NCBI GenBank assembly: GCA_002083615.1
Contig: MSXO01000014.1
Span: 135,884-199,883, forward strand
From: Proteobacteria bacterium ST_bin11
Lineage (GTDB): Bacteria; Pseudomonadota; Gammaproteobacteria; Methylococcales; Methylomonadaceae
Length of the DNA: 64,000 nt
Direction: 5' to 3'
The notes below the pieces were generated by a model. That model saw nothing but the letters and a program-made list of their open reading frames with translations, ran no database searches and was not told the origin of the DNA. Positions 17,054 to 26,900 of this stretch are shown here, in pieces (the stretch's first letter is position 1; each line of letters opens with the position of its first letter). Position numbers and translations under genes: made by a program.

Positions 17054-17208
17054 GGACAAAGTGAAGTCGTTACAAAACGTGCCAAAAAGGGCAAAATTGA
17101 CAAAATCGATTTCGTTATAAAACAACGATTTACTTTTTCAAGTTGTTAAAAAATAAAGAAAAAAACGTTTAATCTAAAAAAGGTGGTTCAAAATGTTAAA
17201 TTTAAAAA

Positions 17209-17260
17209 GGATTGTGATTCCGGTTGTCGTGGGTTCGAGCCCCATCGTTCACCCCAATAA
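17209..17260 (+). repeat. Middle att core (right end of island 1, left end of island 2)
   Basis: A 52-bp exact copy of 13650-13701: the 3' part of tRNA-His without its 5' half. It joins the two islands. Confidence 0.92.
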
Positions 17261-17384
17261 CTTGTTGAATTTCAACGGGTTTCAGGTTTGATAAAATCAT
17301 CATGGACTAATCTATTGAAAAGTCTGGTGAAAAAGATTTTTCAAGATTTATTCGCTTCTTCAGCCATCCGCCCGTTTTAACCAA

Positions 17385-17575
17385 AGAGTAGTTCGCCACT
17401 AATTCTTGGTTGGTTCTACAACACCTATCTCGTTATCATACCCTTTCAGCATTCAGCTTGTCTTCATCGCTGCCTTACGTATCACTAACACCTTTACGCT
17501 TCAAATCGTAGAAGGTGAAATCAACGAATTCAGGATTCTTCTCTTTTGCTAGTTGTTTAATTCGTACCATAGCGG
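17385..17575 (-). pseudogene. Remnant of a second tyrosine integrase
   Basis: The minus strand from about 17575 reads VRIKQLAKEKNPEF then VDFTFYDLKRKGVSD before an in-frame stop. This resembles the FTFHDLKAKGISD block of phage-type integrases. Further degenerate codons (for example KLNAE) follow in disrupted frame toward 17400. The 5' part of the gene is absent, replaced by the IS21 remnant. It marks island 2 as a once independent integrative element. Confidence 0.6.
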
Positions 17576-18196
17576 TGTGGATGAGGCTAAGACCCAGTGC
17601 TTTGCGTCGTTTGACGCCTTGAACACTTGGCTTGAGCGTTGCCGCGCCTTATGGCTAGCGGTTGAGCATCCCGATTATGCCGGCATTTGCGGCGCCGAGG
17701 TACTGGAGCAAGAGCAGATTTATCTGATACCGCTGCCCGCCCCTTTTGATGGTTATGTCGAACTCTTGGCTCGCGCCTCCAGTACCTGTCTAGTGACGGT
17801 GGAGCGTAATCAATACTCCGCACCCTGTCGCCTGGCTAACCGCAAAGCGACGATACATTTGTATGCCGACCGACTGGTTGTCTGCACCGAGAGTGCTGTT
17901 GTCGCTCAACATGTGCGGCTACTATACCCGTGATCAGGCCAGCTACGATCGGCAGCACTTATTCCGTTGATTGAGCGATAACCCGGCGCGTTACGCAACG
18001 GCGCCCCCTTTGCCGACATGCCATGGCTGTTGATCCAACTGCAAACGGTTCTGCGACATCGTGAACGGCAACAAGAATACAGATTCATAGCAAAAGTGTT
18101 GGATGCCTTACCCAGACATGGCTTGGATGCCGTGTTGCAACCACAGCAAGTTTACTTCCAATGCGTGCTTTTTAATCTCTTGCCCTCAATCGATTA
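17553..18196 (+). pseudogene. Decayed IS21-family istA transposase
   Basis: The open part (17553-17933) encodes the C-terminal section of IstA, including VERNQYSAPCRLANRKATI. After a stop, recognisable pieces continue in other frames: YDRQHLF, then PGALRNGAPFADMPWL, then VLDALPRHGLDAVL up to about 18160. There are several stops and shifts and no DDE part or istB, so it is dead. It probably broke the integrase of island 2. Confidence 0.8.
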
Positions 18197-19232
18197 GGGT
18201 TAGTTCGCATGTGCGAAAATCTTTGTCGTATCCCCCTTCCGACCAAAGTAGTTGCATACCTTTTGATCCATCGCCTAAGTCTGTTTTTTCATAGACGCCG
18301 TCGGTCAAATAACAGGCATGCCAATTACCGGCATCCATCACGTGTTCTGTTTGCTTATTGCCGTCGGTTCCTTGCGCATAATGATCGTCATCGGCGCGCC
18401 AATGACCGGTTTCTTCGTTGTAATACAATAAAAATGTTTTCGAAGCGGCCGCCTTTTGAGTGGTGTTATCCCATTGCGTCATACCCAATCGAACTTGACA
18501 GCCATCCCGGTCGCCACATAAAGCCACAAATACGTCTTGAGGAATGGTTTTGGTGTAGTTACGAAATTGCGAACCCAGCGACAAATGGAAACGATCCGTA
18601 ATTTCATAGGTCGTTTCCGCTTCCATATTGACCCACAGCCTTCCCACCATCGTTAGACGTTTTTTGACACTTAAGGAATCTACCGTCGCGTTCTCCATGT
18701 TTACGCTGGCGCCCTCAACAGCCAATTTGCCCGGTTCGATCAAGCGTATGCGTGCGTCATAATCCGAGTCAATTTTTTGAGAAAAGTCTATGAAAGGTGT
18801 GCCGCTGTTGTTGTTACGAAGTTCAATCGAGGCATTGCCGGTTGGGCCACCACTAATCCCGACGCCGGGCGTTTGTTTGACACCTTGCGGCAGTTTCACT
18901 TGAAAGCCTTGGAATTCTTTGGAATTGTCACCGACACCGATATTTCCTTTGGCGTCGATCACCAGTGCTCGATTGCTACCGATCTTGACATTACCGGCAG
19001 GTATTTGCGTGCCGATCTCTAAATTGCCGGTTTCGTCGATGAACACGCTTCTATTGTTTCCGATGGTGACATTCCCCTTTTCATCAATATAAAGCGGACT
19101 ATCAATGGCTTGAGCAATTGCACTACCGAGCCCACCCAAAAACAGCCCGGTTACGAGAACCGTTTCGCTCAGGTATAAACGTTCCAGAAATTTGGAGAAT
19201 CTATTTAGTTTAAAAGGGGGATTAAATTTCAT
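18186..19232 (-). CDS. Exported fibre-like protein
   Basis: 348 residues from the ATG at 19232, which has AAGGAG 7 nt upstream. A long signal sequence or anchor (SETVLVTGLFLGGLGSAIA) ends near residue 43. Three short repeats of the form hIDxxGNhxIG follow (SPLYIDEKGNVTIG, VFIDETGNLEIG, LVIDAKGNIGVG), then GNASIELRNNNSGTPFIDFS, a phrase typical of tail-fibre and related adhesin tips. The C-terminal 150 residues are Trp/Cys/Asp-rich and look like a globular binding domain. Family unknown. It is the last gene of the cargo set, in the same orientation, and could be a receptor-binding or surface fibre. Its stop overlaps the end of the istA remnant. Confidence 0.65.
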   Translation of the reverse strand: MKFNPPFKLNRFSKFLERLYLSETVLVTGLFLGGLGSAIAQAIDSPLYIDEKGNVTIGNNRSVFIDETGNLEIGTQIPAGNVKIGSNRALVIDAKGNIGVGDNSKEFQGFQVKLPQGVKQTPGVGISGGPTGNASIELRNNNSGTPFIDFSQKIDSDYDARIRLIEPGKLAVEGASVNMENATVDSLSVKKRLTMVGRLWVNMEAETTYEITDRFHLSLGSQFRNYTKTIPQDVFVALCGDRDGCQVRLGMTQWDNTTQKAAASKTFLLYYNEETGHWRADDDHYAQGTDGNKQTEHVMDAGNWHACYLTDGVYEKTDLGDGSKGMQLLWSEGGYDKDFRTCELTLID

Positions 19233-19425
19233 GACAGACTCCTTGGGTTTCGGTTTTGGCATACGCCTGTTGCATTGGGATAGCTGGTTTTCGATAAATT
19301 CATTCGCGATTTAGATAAATAAGATAGGATTATGTCGTCACTGCATAAAGCGTAGCCACCACGCCAATCGAGTTATCGTTTGTTATATGGTCGACATAGA
19401 TATTGGCAGGCTCGTGATCAGCGGA

Positions 19426-21486
19426 TCAGTCGCTATATTTCTGCACGATCAAACTGGCGCCGCGTTCCACTTTAAATCCTCTTCCTAAACTTATGCGTTT
19501 TCCTGATTGGAAGATTAACTGTGTTCCAAAATTAACCTTTATTGCCGCAGCCGTAAAATTATTTTCCGTTCGGTAATACGTCATTGGCTTCACATCGTCC
19601 TGTTTAGTAATGTTAATTTCATCCTTAACGATGGGTTTGAAGGCAAATAACTTGTCATCATTTTGGTTATTCGCCCAAATTGTACCGTCAGGCCCCAACA
19701 TCAAGCGAACAAATTGCTCGGGAGCGATGGACTCTTTTGTTGCCGACGTCTGGTTGTCATCCGTTATTTTAGGGATTTTTAACGCGCGGTATCCATTAAG
19801 TATTTGGGCGCTCTGTGTGAAGTCTTGTCTTATCAATTTATTGGTTGATTGCAGATACGCGATGAGCGTGCCGTTATCCCAAAAATAGACATTATCAGCC
19901 CCATCAATTAACAAATTACTCGTGGCATTCAACTTATCGTCACTGGTTACTTGGGTGCTGGCGCCGACTTCATTGTATTTATGGCGGTATAAATTGCCAT
20001 TGGTTAAATAATAAATATCGCCCTGTGAACCGAGGACTGCTTGCGGCATTGGGCCGCCACTTTGATTCCAAATGTTTTTTAGCGCGTTGTCGTTATCATC
20101 AGCCAACGCGCGGATTCGAGCTGATTGGGCGCTACGATGAGTATCGGAAACGATCATCATATTGTTTGCGGGGCCGGCAATCGGTACATTAATGGCAATT
20201 TGCTCGGAAAATGAATTGCTGCGGGCTTCGGATTCGTATTGCGCACCGGGATTGGCGATATTGACGACCAATGCTTGGTTGGCCGTTTGTGCATAGAGTT
20301 TATCGCCGTTTGCACTGACTGTTATCGAACTAATTTTTTCATTGAGTTCCGATGCTGGAATAATCTTCAAAAAAGGTTTGAGATCATTCGCAAAGCCCTG
20401 AATAATATTCCGGTTATTTTGTATTAGTGCTAAAAAAATACTACCGTCATTTCCGATAGTAATATCGGTATACGCACTCAGTTTTTCGTTTAGTTCTTTA
20501 GGTAAAGTATATTGTGCGATCGGTTCGCCAGACGTCAGCAAATTATAAGCCGCTATCTTATTTTCAGTAACCACATAAATGATGCCTTGGTTACTGATTG
20601 CTGGAGAAGATTGCACAACGCCGGAGCCGATATTTTTGCGCCAATATTCTTTGCCTAGGAAATCGAGACATAAGAGATAATTGGTCTCGACATCTTTGCT
20701 TATCAAATAAAGCTTATTTTGAAAAATCAATGGATAATCGACAATTTTGCCTATAGGGATTGATATTGCCTTCATCTGGAATGCATCCGGCGCTGCAAAA
20801 GGTTTCCACGGTGTCCTGCCGGTATGCTCTGGATTGTGTTGATGTTGAGACCAACTTGCGGTTTGTAAAGGCAAGTCTGGATCCTGAGAAAATTCAATGA
20901 CCAATCGTGGGATATTGGAGGGGTTGTCATCATTGGACTTTGTCGAGTAAAACAATGCTCCTGTGTTATCACTATCAGTTTCCAATATTAATTCAAGCGA
21001 TTTCGAAGATACTTGCGTTTTATAAATCTCTTCGATCTTTGTGCACAAGTCCATGTCTGAACCGAATCCCACCAGATTAAAGTATGTATTTTTTTCTTTA
21101 AAATTCAGGTCGCTCAAAGAAATGACAGGCTTAGGATCGGGTGAAACAGAGCCGGTTACTGACATTATGCTTTCTCGCGAAGGCTCGGATTTTTTTGCGA
21201 CGATACGTAAGCTACAAGCATTAAAAGCGGTGATGTTTTTCGGTAATTTATTTAAATTAAAATTAAGATGAATGGCTTTTCGTTGTTTATTGGGGTCATC
21301 ATTTTTTTTCAATACCGGGTTACGAATTGATAAGTAGGAAGGCAAGCTATCGTTTTGCCAGCCATTTTCCGAATCAGGTAGCAGGGTTGTCGTTCGTTTT
21401 AATGGGTTAAGATCATTGGCCGGGGATTGTGAGACGAAGAACAGTAGACAGAAGATAAGGAAGGTACAGCGTTGTATCGTGTTCAT
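19426..21486 (-). CDS. Exported beta-propeller protein with DNRLRE-like and coathanger-like domains
   Basis: 686 residues. Signal peptide MNTIQRCTFLIFCLLFFVSQ, cleaved near SPA. Residues about 30-215 look like a DNRLRE/CBM-type beta-sandwich (SLRIVAKKSEPS, then ALFYSTKSNDD, then RLVIEFSQDPD). Residues about 225-640 form a PQQ-like beta-propeller (KLYLISKDVETN, SSPAISNQGIIYVVTENKI and similar repeated blades). The last 35 residues (FQSGKRISLGRGFKVERGAS) resemble the three-coathanger stack found at the end of secreted proteins. No enzyme motif is visible; a binding or scaffold role is likely. It is separated from the main operon by 193 bp. Confidence 0.7.
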   Translation of the reverse strand: MNTIQRCTFLIFCLLFFVSQSPANDLNPLKRTTTLLPDSENGWQNDSLPSYLSIRNPVLKKNDDPNKQRKAIHLNFNLNKLPKNITAFNACSLRIVAKKSEPSRESIMSVTGSVSPDPKPVISLSDLNFKEKNTYFNLVGFGSDMDLCTKIEEIYKTQVSSKSLELILETDSDNTGALFYSTKSNDDNPSNIPRLVIEFSQDPDLPLQTASWSQHQHNPEHTGRTPWKPFAAPDAFQMKAISIPIGKIVDYPLIFQNKLYLISKDVETNYLLCLDFLGKEYWRKNIGSGVVQSSPAISNQGIIYVVTENKIAAYNLLTSGEPIAQYTLPKELNEKLSAYTDITIGNDGSIFLALIQNNRNIIQGFANDLKPFLKIIPASELNEKISSITVSANGDKLYAQTANQALVVNIANPGAQYESEARSNSFSEQIAINVPIAGPANNMMIVSDTHRSAQSARIRALADDNDNALKNIWNQSGGPMPQAVLGSQGDIYYLTNGNLYRHKYNEVGASTQVTSDDKLNATSNLLIDGADNVYFWDNGTLIAYLQSTNKLIRQDFTQSAQILNGYRALKIPKITDDNQTSATKESIAPEQFVRLMLGPDGTIWANNQNDDKLFAFKPIVKDEINITKQDDVKPMTYYRTENNFTAAAIKVNFGTQLIFQSGKRISLGRGFKVERGASLIVQKYSD

Positions 21487-21679
21487 AAATACCGCTCGCT
21501 TAATGAATCAATTATTTAAATTTATAAAAAGTAATTGTACGTTATCCAATCTTTCCATCCGCGCACGGATTTACATACTGAATTTTTAATCTATCACTAC
21601 AACCTCGATGCAAAGTCGATTTTGGGAACCGTTCTTTTGAGGGGAAGCTGACCAGATCATTGGGAAAGATAACTGAAGG

Positions 21680-23905
21680 TTAAGAAACATAAATCTTCAA
21701 TACGGGATTTCGCTTGTCCTCGTCTTTCCGGGGAAGCGCTTTGGCGACCAGCATTTTGTCTCGGAAATTGATTGCCTGATAGCTGAAAGTGGTATCCGCG
21801 CCCCAAGATTCCAGGCCGTCGCTGGGAAAACGCTCCCACGTGGAGGTTTCGGGATTACTGAGGCGGAACGCCAGCGCTTCATCCAAGCGACTTTCCCCTG
21901 CTTCAGTCCTGAATTTGCCGAACAAAAGCAAGTCATTATTGATGAACTGAAGGCATGACCCGATAGGTGTTTTAGAACCTGCATCGGTAATGGCATCGGT
22001 GTTTTTTTTCTCACTACTGTAGGCGTTGTTATTTGAGTAGGGAAATACATAGAGATCGTTGTACGACGCGGCACCTGGTTTGGAGGCACCACCGTATAAC
22101 CATATATGTTTTTGGTAAATTGTCGGACTGATAAGACATGCACCTTTCCAGTCATCGGTGCCCGATGCGGTTAATAGAGTCCACTGTTCATTTTTTGGGT
22201 CGAAAGTCCAAATATCCTTAAACAAAGCTTTCCCGTTGTGGCCGCCCATCACCCAGATTTTGTTATCGAGCTCGACGACGCCGTGCCCCATTCGTGCCGG
22301 GAAGTTGGCCTGACCGAGTGTGCTCCAAATCTTTTGCTTCGGGTCGAAACACCAAATCTCATTGGAGTAGACTTTGTCGATCTGGCTACCGCCGATCAAC
22401 CAGATTTTGTTGTCCGCGTAAACACCGGGACTGGTCGAAAAGCCGCTGGGAATTCGCAAACCGGATGGCTTTCCCGCGACGGAAGATTCGACCAGAGACC
22501 AATCCGCAAAGGGGTTTTCGGTTTCGAAAAGCATTGCGCACTCGCGTTTATCGACAAAGCAGCGAAAGATGCCGTAGATCTTCTCGTTATTGGCATTGAT
22601 CAGTAATGTCAGCTCAAGCAGTTGTTTTCTTGCGTTTTCTAATGTCTGGGCTTCCGCAGCATTTTGCGCGACCGGGTACCCTGGGTCGCCTTCCTGAAGC
22701 ACGTTGATGGCATCGTACCAACCGGGTCTGAGCACTTTGACGGTGAGTTCGCGCTCAACCACTCTATCGCCGTCGTAGCCTCTCAGCCGGTAGGTGCTAT
22801 CCGCGGTGACATTTACGATGGTATAGCGTCCTCCCAGTTCGCCATCACGCTGGTAAGCAAGCGTGCGCGACGAACCTGAGCGCGTCAGTTCGATGTCTTG
22901 CAGACCATATGTCTGCCATTTCAAGACGACGTTGTCACCGCGCAAATGAGACACTGATTCACGGGGTTCGGATTCGAAGCTGATGATGCCTGGGGTATCG
23001 GCGATTTTTTTCGCGAGAAAACCAAATAAGCGTTTTGAGAAACCGAAGCTAACGTCGAGTTGCGCATCGCCACAAGGCGTTCTCGATATCAGGTTGGGAA
23101 GCGTTATCGTCAGGGATTCGTTGCCAGCGAATAGGCAATCTCTCGACGTTTTGAGTAGGAGGCAAAATTTGTTCTGGATAGAGAAATCCCATTCGTAGCG
23201 CCAGTCTTCCGGGAGTATCGGTGCGATGCTACGCGCGTCGTCCGTTGTCAGAAACAAAGCCGTGCGGTCATTACCGATATTTCCGCTGAGCTTTATGACC
23301 CGATCGCTACTGGCAATGGGCGTGGCGGCCAAATTTTTGACCATCAGCACCAATCGATTTTTGCTATCGGAAAAATCGCTGTCACGGAAATCCTCGGAAG
23401 GGGTAACACTGAGTGTTGCATAAAGATTTGCCTTGAGGGCAACGGGTTCTTTTACGATACCAAAGTCAATGGCGTTCGAATCAAGGTTATTCGATAAGGA
23501 AATTCGAATATCACCCGTCACCGCATTAGTCACAATATTGGTGACTCTAACCTGAATCGTTTCATCCTTATTACTGAAAAACGATGGCTTTTTGATTTCG
23601 ACAGCCAAGCAGAATGCCGAATCGCTCGATACACGCCATTGGCAATCGACATCATTGAATTTTGTCACGATATCCACTATCGCGTTTTGCGCATCTTGCG
23701 GCGTTAAAAAAAGATTGTCGCTGTTAGCGCCTATCGTGCCCCGCAGATAAATTATCGGATTACATTGAGTAGCGGATGGCGCTTCGTTGCTGAGGTTTCG
23801 AATAGTAAATAGCAGGGTATTGCTTGATTTGAAGTCTTCCCCAATCGTCAACCCACCATTCTCCGCGGTGAGTGTAAACCTCAGGTTGTTGGATATCTCA
23901 GACAT
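21680..23905 (-). CDS. Kelch-repeat protein with duplicated N-terminal and Ig-like domains
   Basis: 741 residues from the ATG at 23905 (GAGG 9 nt upstream). Two similar N-terminal domains of about 145 residues follow each other: compare ANSDNLFLTPQDAQNAI with NDRTALFLTTDDARSIA. Then comes an Ig-like domain (about 305-390, DNVVLKWQTYGLQDIELT ... STYRLRGYDGDR), a helical linker, and a C-terminal Kelch propeller (about 475-735) with blades such as KIWLIGGSQIDKVYSNEIW and KIWVMGGHNGKALFKDIW. No signal peptide. It follows the 1438-aa gene by 50 bp and ends the operon. Function unknown; Kelch domains usually bind proteins or sugars. Confidence 0.75.
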   Translation of the reverse strand: MSEISNNLRFTLTAENGGLTIGEDFKSSNTLLFTIRNLSNEAPSATQCNPIIYLRGTIGANSDNLFLTPQDAQNAIVDIVTKFNDVDCQWRVSSDSAFCLAVEIKKPSFFSNKDETIQVRVTNIVTNAVTGDIRISLSNNLDSNAIDFGIVKEPVALKANLYATLSVTPSEDFRDSDFSDSKNRLVLMVKNLAATPIASSDRVIKLSGNIGNDRTALFLTTDDARSIAPILPEDWRYEWDFSIQNKFCLLLKTSRDCLFAGNESLTITLPNLISRTPCGDAQLDVSFGFSKRLFGFLAKKIADTPGIISFESEPRESVSHLRGDNVVLKWQTYGLQDIELTRSGSSRTLAYQRDGELGGRYTIVNVTADSTYRLRGYDGDRVVERELTVKVLRPGWYDAINVLQEGDPGYPVAQNAAEAQTLENARKQLLELTLLINANNEKIYGIFRCFVDKRECAMLFETENPFADWSLVESSVAGKPSGLRIPSGFSTSPGVYADNKIWLIGGSQIDKVYSNEIWCFDPKQKIWSTLGQANFPARMGHGVVELDNKIWVMGGHNGKALFKDIWTFDPKNEQWTLLTASGTDDWKGACLISPTIYQKHIWLYGGASKPGAASYNDLYVFPYSNNNAYSSEKKNTDAITDAGSKTPIGSCLQFINNDLLLFGKFRTEAGESRLDEALAFRLSNPETSTWERFPSDGLESWGADTTFSYQAINFRDKMLVAKALPRKDEDKRNPVLKIYVS

Positions 23906-23955
23906 CGTTGATTGCCTCAATTTTGTAATGGGTGCCGCAACATCAATACCTACCG

Positions 23956-26900
23956 CTAGGGATCGCCGATTTCTTTGGAGGAAACGAAAATGGTTTGCTG
24001 TCTCGTATTACCGTTTCTGTCTGCGGCGCTTAACGTGAAAGCCGTATCCTTGTCGACCCTGACTGCATATTGGTTCGGCAATGGAGGCTGGTGCGATTCA
24101 AAAAGTACCTCGCGTTCTACCTGCAAACGGACCGAATCCGCGCCGGTCAAGGACCATGTCAGGATGAGCGTTTCGCCTTTGTCGATTTCAAAACGATCCG
24201 CGGTAGGCGGTTGTTTGGCGGCAATCTCGGTGTCGGTCAGTATTGTTTTTGCAATTTTGCCTTGGATTGTCAGTGTCCTAATTTGTAACGGGGCTGTCAG
24301 CAGTTTTAGCCAGCCTTCCTGGATACGATTGGGCAAACCTGAGAAATGACCGTATTGTTTTTGTACATCAAAGATCGTTTTTTCTCCCCACTCAGTCAAT
24401 TTAGGATGATGTGTCCAAGACCATTGACCGAAAAGATCAGAAGGTTGAGGCATATGAATTTCTTCCTCTCGGTCGGGACTAATAACCGGGCCGGTGCTGA
24501 ATATGATTTGCTTGTTATCCAGCACAGCCTGGCTGTCACCATAAGGAAACGAAAAATGGCTGCGCGGCAGAATGCCGCAAGTCGCACAAATACCTCGTGA
24601 TGGGTCCATGAGCAAGGTCAGATCGACGGGCTCATTGACGGATAACGCTGGGGTGAAACCGTATTGATGGTAGGCGTCGTTCTTACCACTTGCACCAAAT
24701 GCCGGATAAAACCGATCATATTTTTGGCCGACAAAAAAACCGAGTAAGCCATCGTAGCTTAACCAGGTCCCTCTCCAGGCCCTTCGGTCACCTAGCCGTA
24801 ATCGTAGTTCGAACGTTTCGATACCGCCGGTGTCGTCCTGTTTTCTAAGCATGCCTTGAGAACAGGCCGGACGACCATCAAATTCCAATCGAATCGATGC
24901 GCGCACCAAAGCAGCAGGTTTGCCGATCAACAGCGCAAGATTGGCGTTGTCGTTCGTGACTTTGCTGCCAGCCGTTGCCGATTGGTAAAATCGGTTCATC
25001 AGCTCGGCAAACGTTTGACCTTTACCGTCTTGCAATGTGAGCAAATGGTTGACGAATTCGCGCAAATGCTTATTGGTGCTAACCGGAAGTGGGTCTGTAT
25101 TTTTGTCTCGCCTGATATCGGGCATATTTGGCACACTGCCAGGAATGTCCAGCCAATGAAAGCTTTCAATGGGTTCGCGTTTAGCGCCCGCGCCCTGTCC
25201 CCAGGACTTGCGCTGTACCGCTTGAAGCGCCCCCAGCGCATAACCAGCGGCGTCATAAACCAAGAGGCTTTGGTCCAGAAAATTAGGCAAAATCCAACCG
25301 CAGATTGGATTGAAACTGTTATTAGTGTCGGCTTGATCCTTATCCTCGGAGACTGGAGTGTCGCAATTCGCATCACGCCAACTCAACGAAATGCGCGAGG
25401 CTTGAGCTAGTCGCGGCTCCAATAGCAGCGAGTCGTTCGGGCCCACACGATTTTTAGGCACCTTGGGACGCAAAAAAGCCCGTTGAGGATTTTTGCTTTC
25501 GAGTTTCAACACCTGACCAAAAGCGTCGACCACCCACAATTTATGCAATTTCAATTCACCAGCGCGCAAGGGGAAAAATTTTGCTTCAGTCATCGGTGAT
25601 AGCCACTCGATCTCCTTTATCTCGTCGAAGATCGCCGAGAATTGCGGCCACGGATTCTCGTTGTCGACACGCTCGAGTGGGTGAATTTCGGTGTAAGCCT
25701 TGCGCATCAGCAATTGATCGGTAAAGCCGCCAAGGCTTTGCCCCAAGATGTCTGCGTTATAAAGCGCAGTCTCAAATTGTTTGAGCGTTGGAACGTCTCT
25801 TGTCAGGTTATATTGGCGCAAGCGGTTTCGAAACAACTTGGTCGCGGTAGGTCCCAACAACGACGTACCTTCGTAAAGCGCTCTGCTTTCCGTTACTGGT
25901 GCGCCGCTATTGCGCGCGAAGACGGTACCTCGTTCGTTGAGTTGCCAGTTTTCGAAGATGTGTGCGGTGTCTTGGGCGCTCGATTTCCAGCTCACTTGCC
26001 AGCGCAAAAATAACGGAATCCAGGGATTTTTCTTCCAGCGCGTAATAAACAGTGGCGAAGGGAATGTGCCTAGCAATTCCCAGCTTGCAGTCGCTACCTG
26101 ATCAGTAATCGGATAGCGAAGTTGTTGATGGTCAGTAGCCGGATTTTCTGCCATATCCCAGATTATTTTCAAATAACCAGTCAGAAATTCATTGGTCAAC
26201 GAGTTGATCTGTCCGGAATGTTTTACGGCAAGGCCCGGTTCGTTCTTTTCGTAAGCAGTTTCGACAATGGTGCGTGCCTTCTTGAGGCAAGCCGGATCAT
26301 AAGGTGGCGATAAACTCTCGAATGTTTTGGGATCCAAGGCGAGTAAGTGTGCTTCCCGTATCAAATCGGCCAGCTCTGCAGGGATGTCATCTCGTTTCAG
26401 ACCATCACGCAACGGCAAGAATTGGTCGAGTTCGTAGCGACCAAACTCCACGGACTGCGCATTTTTTGCATAAGGAATTTTGATGTTGATGCCAGCGATT
26501 GTTTGGTTGCTTAGGCGGCACAGGAGACGCCCGCACGGCGAAAAGCGTCCGTCTTCACCGTGCCGCTTATTCTGCCGGAAGGCGGGGCCGGCCAGCAGAA
26601 TGTAAGGATCGTTAGGTCGCCAGAACGGGATTTCATCGAAGCACTTGAGGCTCCAGCCAGGAAGGAAACGGGCTATTTGCTTTCTGAGTTCGTTCCATTC
26701 CGAGCCACGAGGGCGTTTACCTGTCGCCGCATCGTCGATTTGCAGATCCTCAATGCGCTGATTGAGCCGACGTATGTCCTGAAGCAAGGATTCTTGTTGC
26801 TGCTGATAATCAGACGACGTGGCGGCATTCAGATTTTTTTTATACCAGGTTGCGTACAGTTGGCTGCGCAATCCATCACGTTCACGCCATAACTGGTTGA

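Larger units (their letters stand above)
13650..17260 (+). mobile_element. Island 1: 3.6-kb integrase element at tRNA-His
   Basis: Bounded by identical 52-bp repeats. It contains an intact tyrosine integrase, three small genes, a 361-bp MITE-like inverted repeat, a long hairpin and paired 11-bp-spaced motifs near both ends that look like integrase arm sites. It has no recognised phage structural, conjugation or replication gene, so it is either a small satellite or a minimal integrative cassette. Its integrase and repeats look intact, so excision is plausible. Confidence 0.85.
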
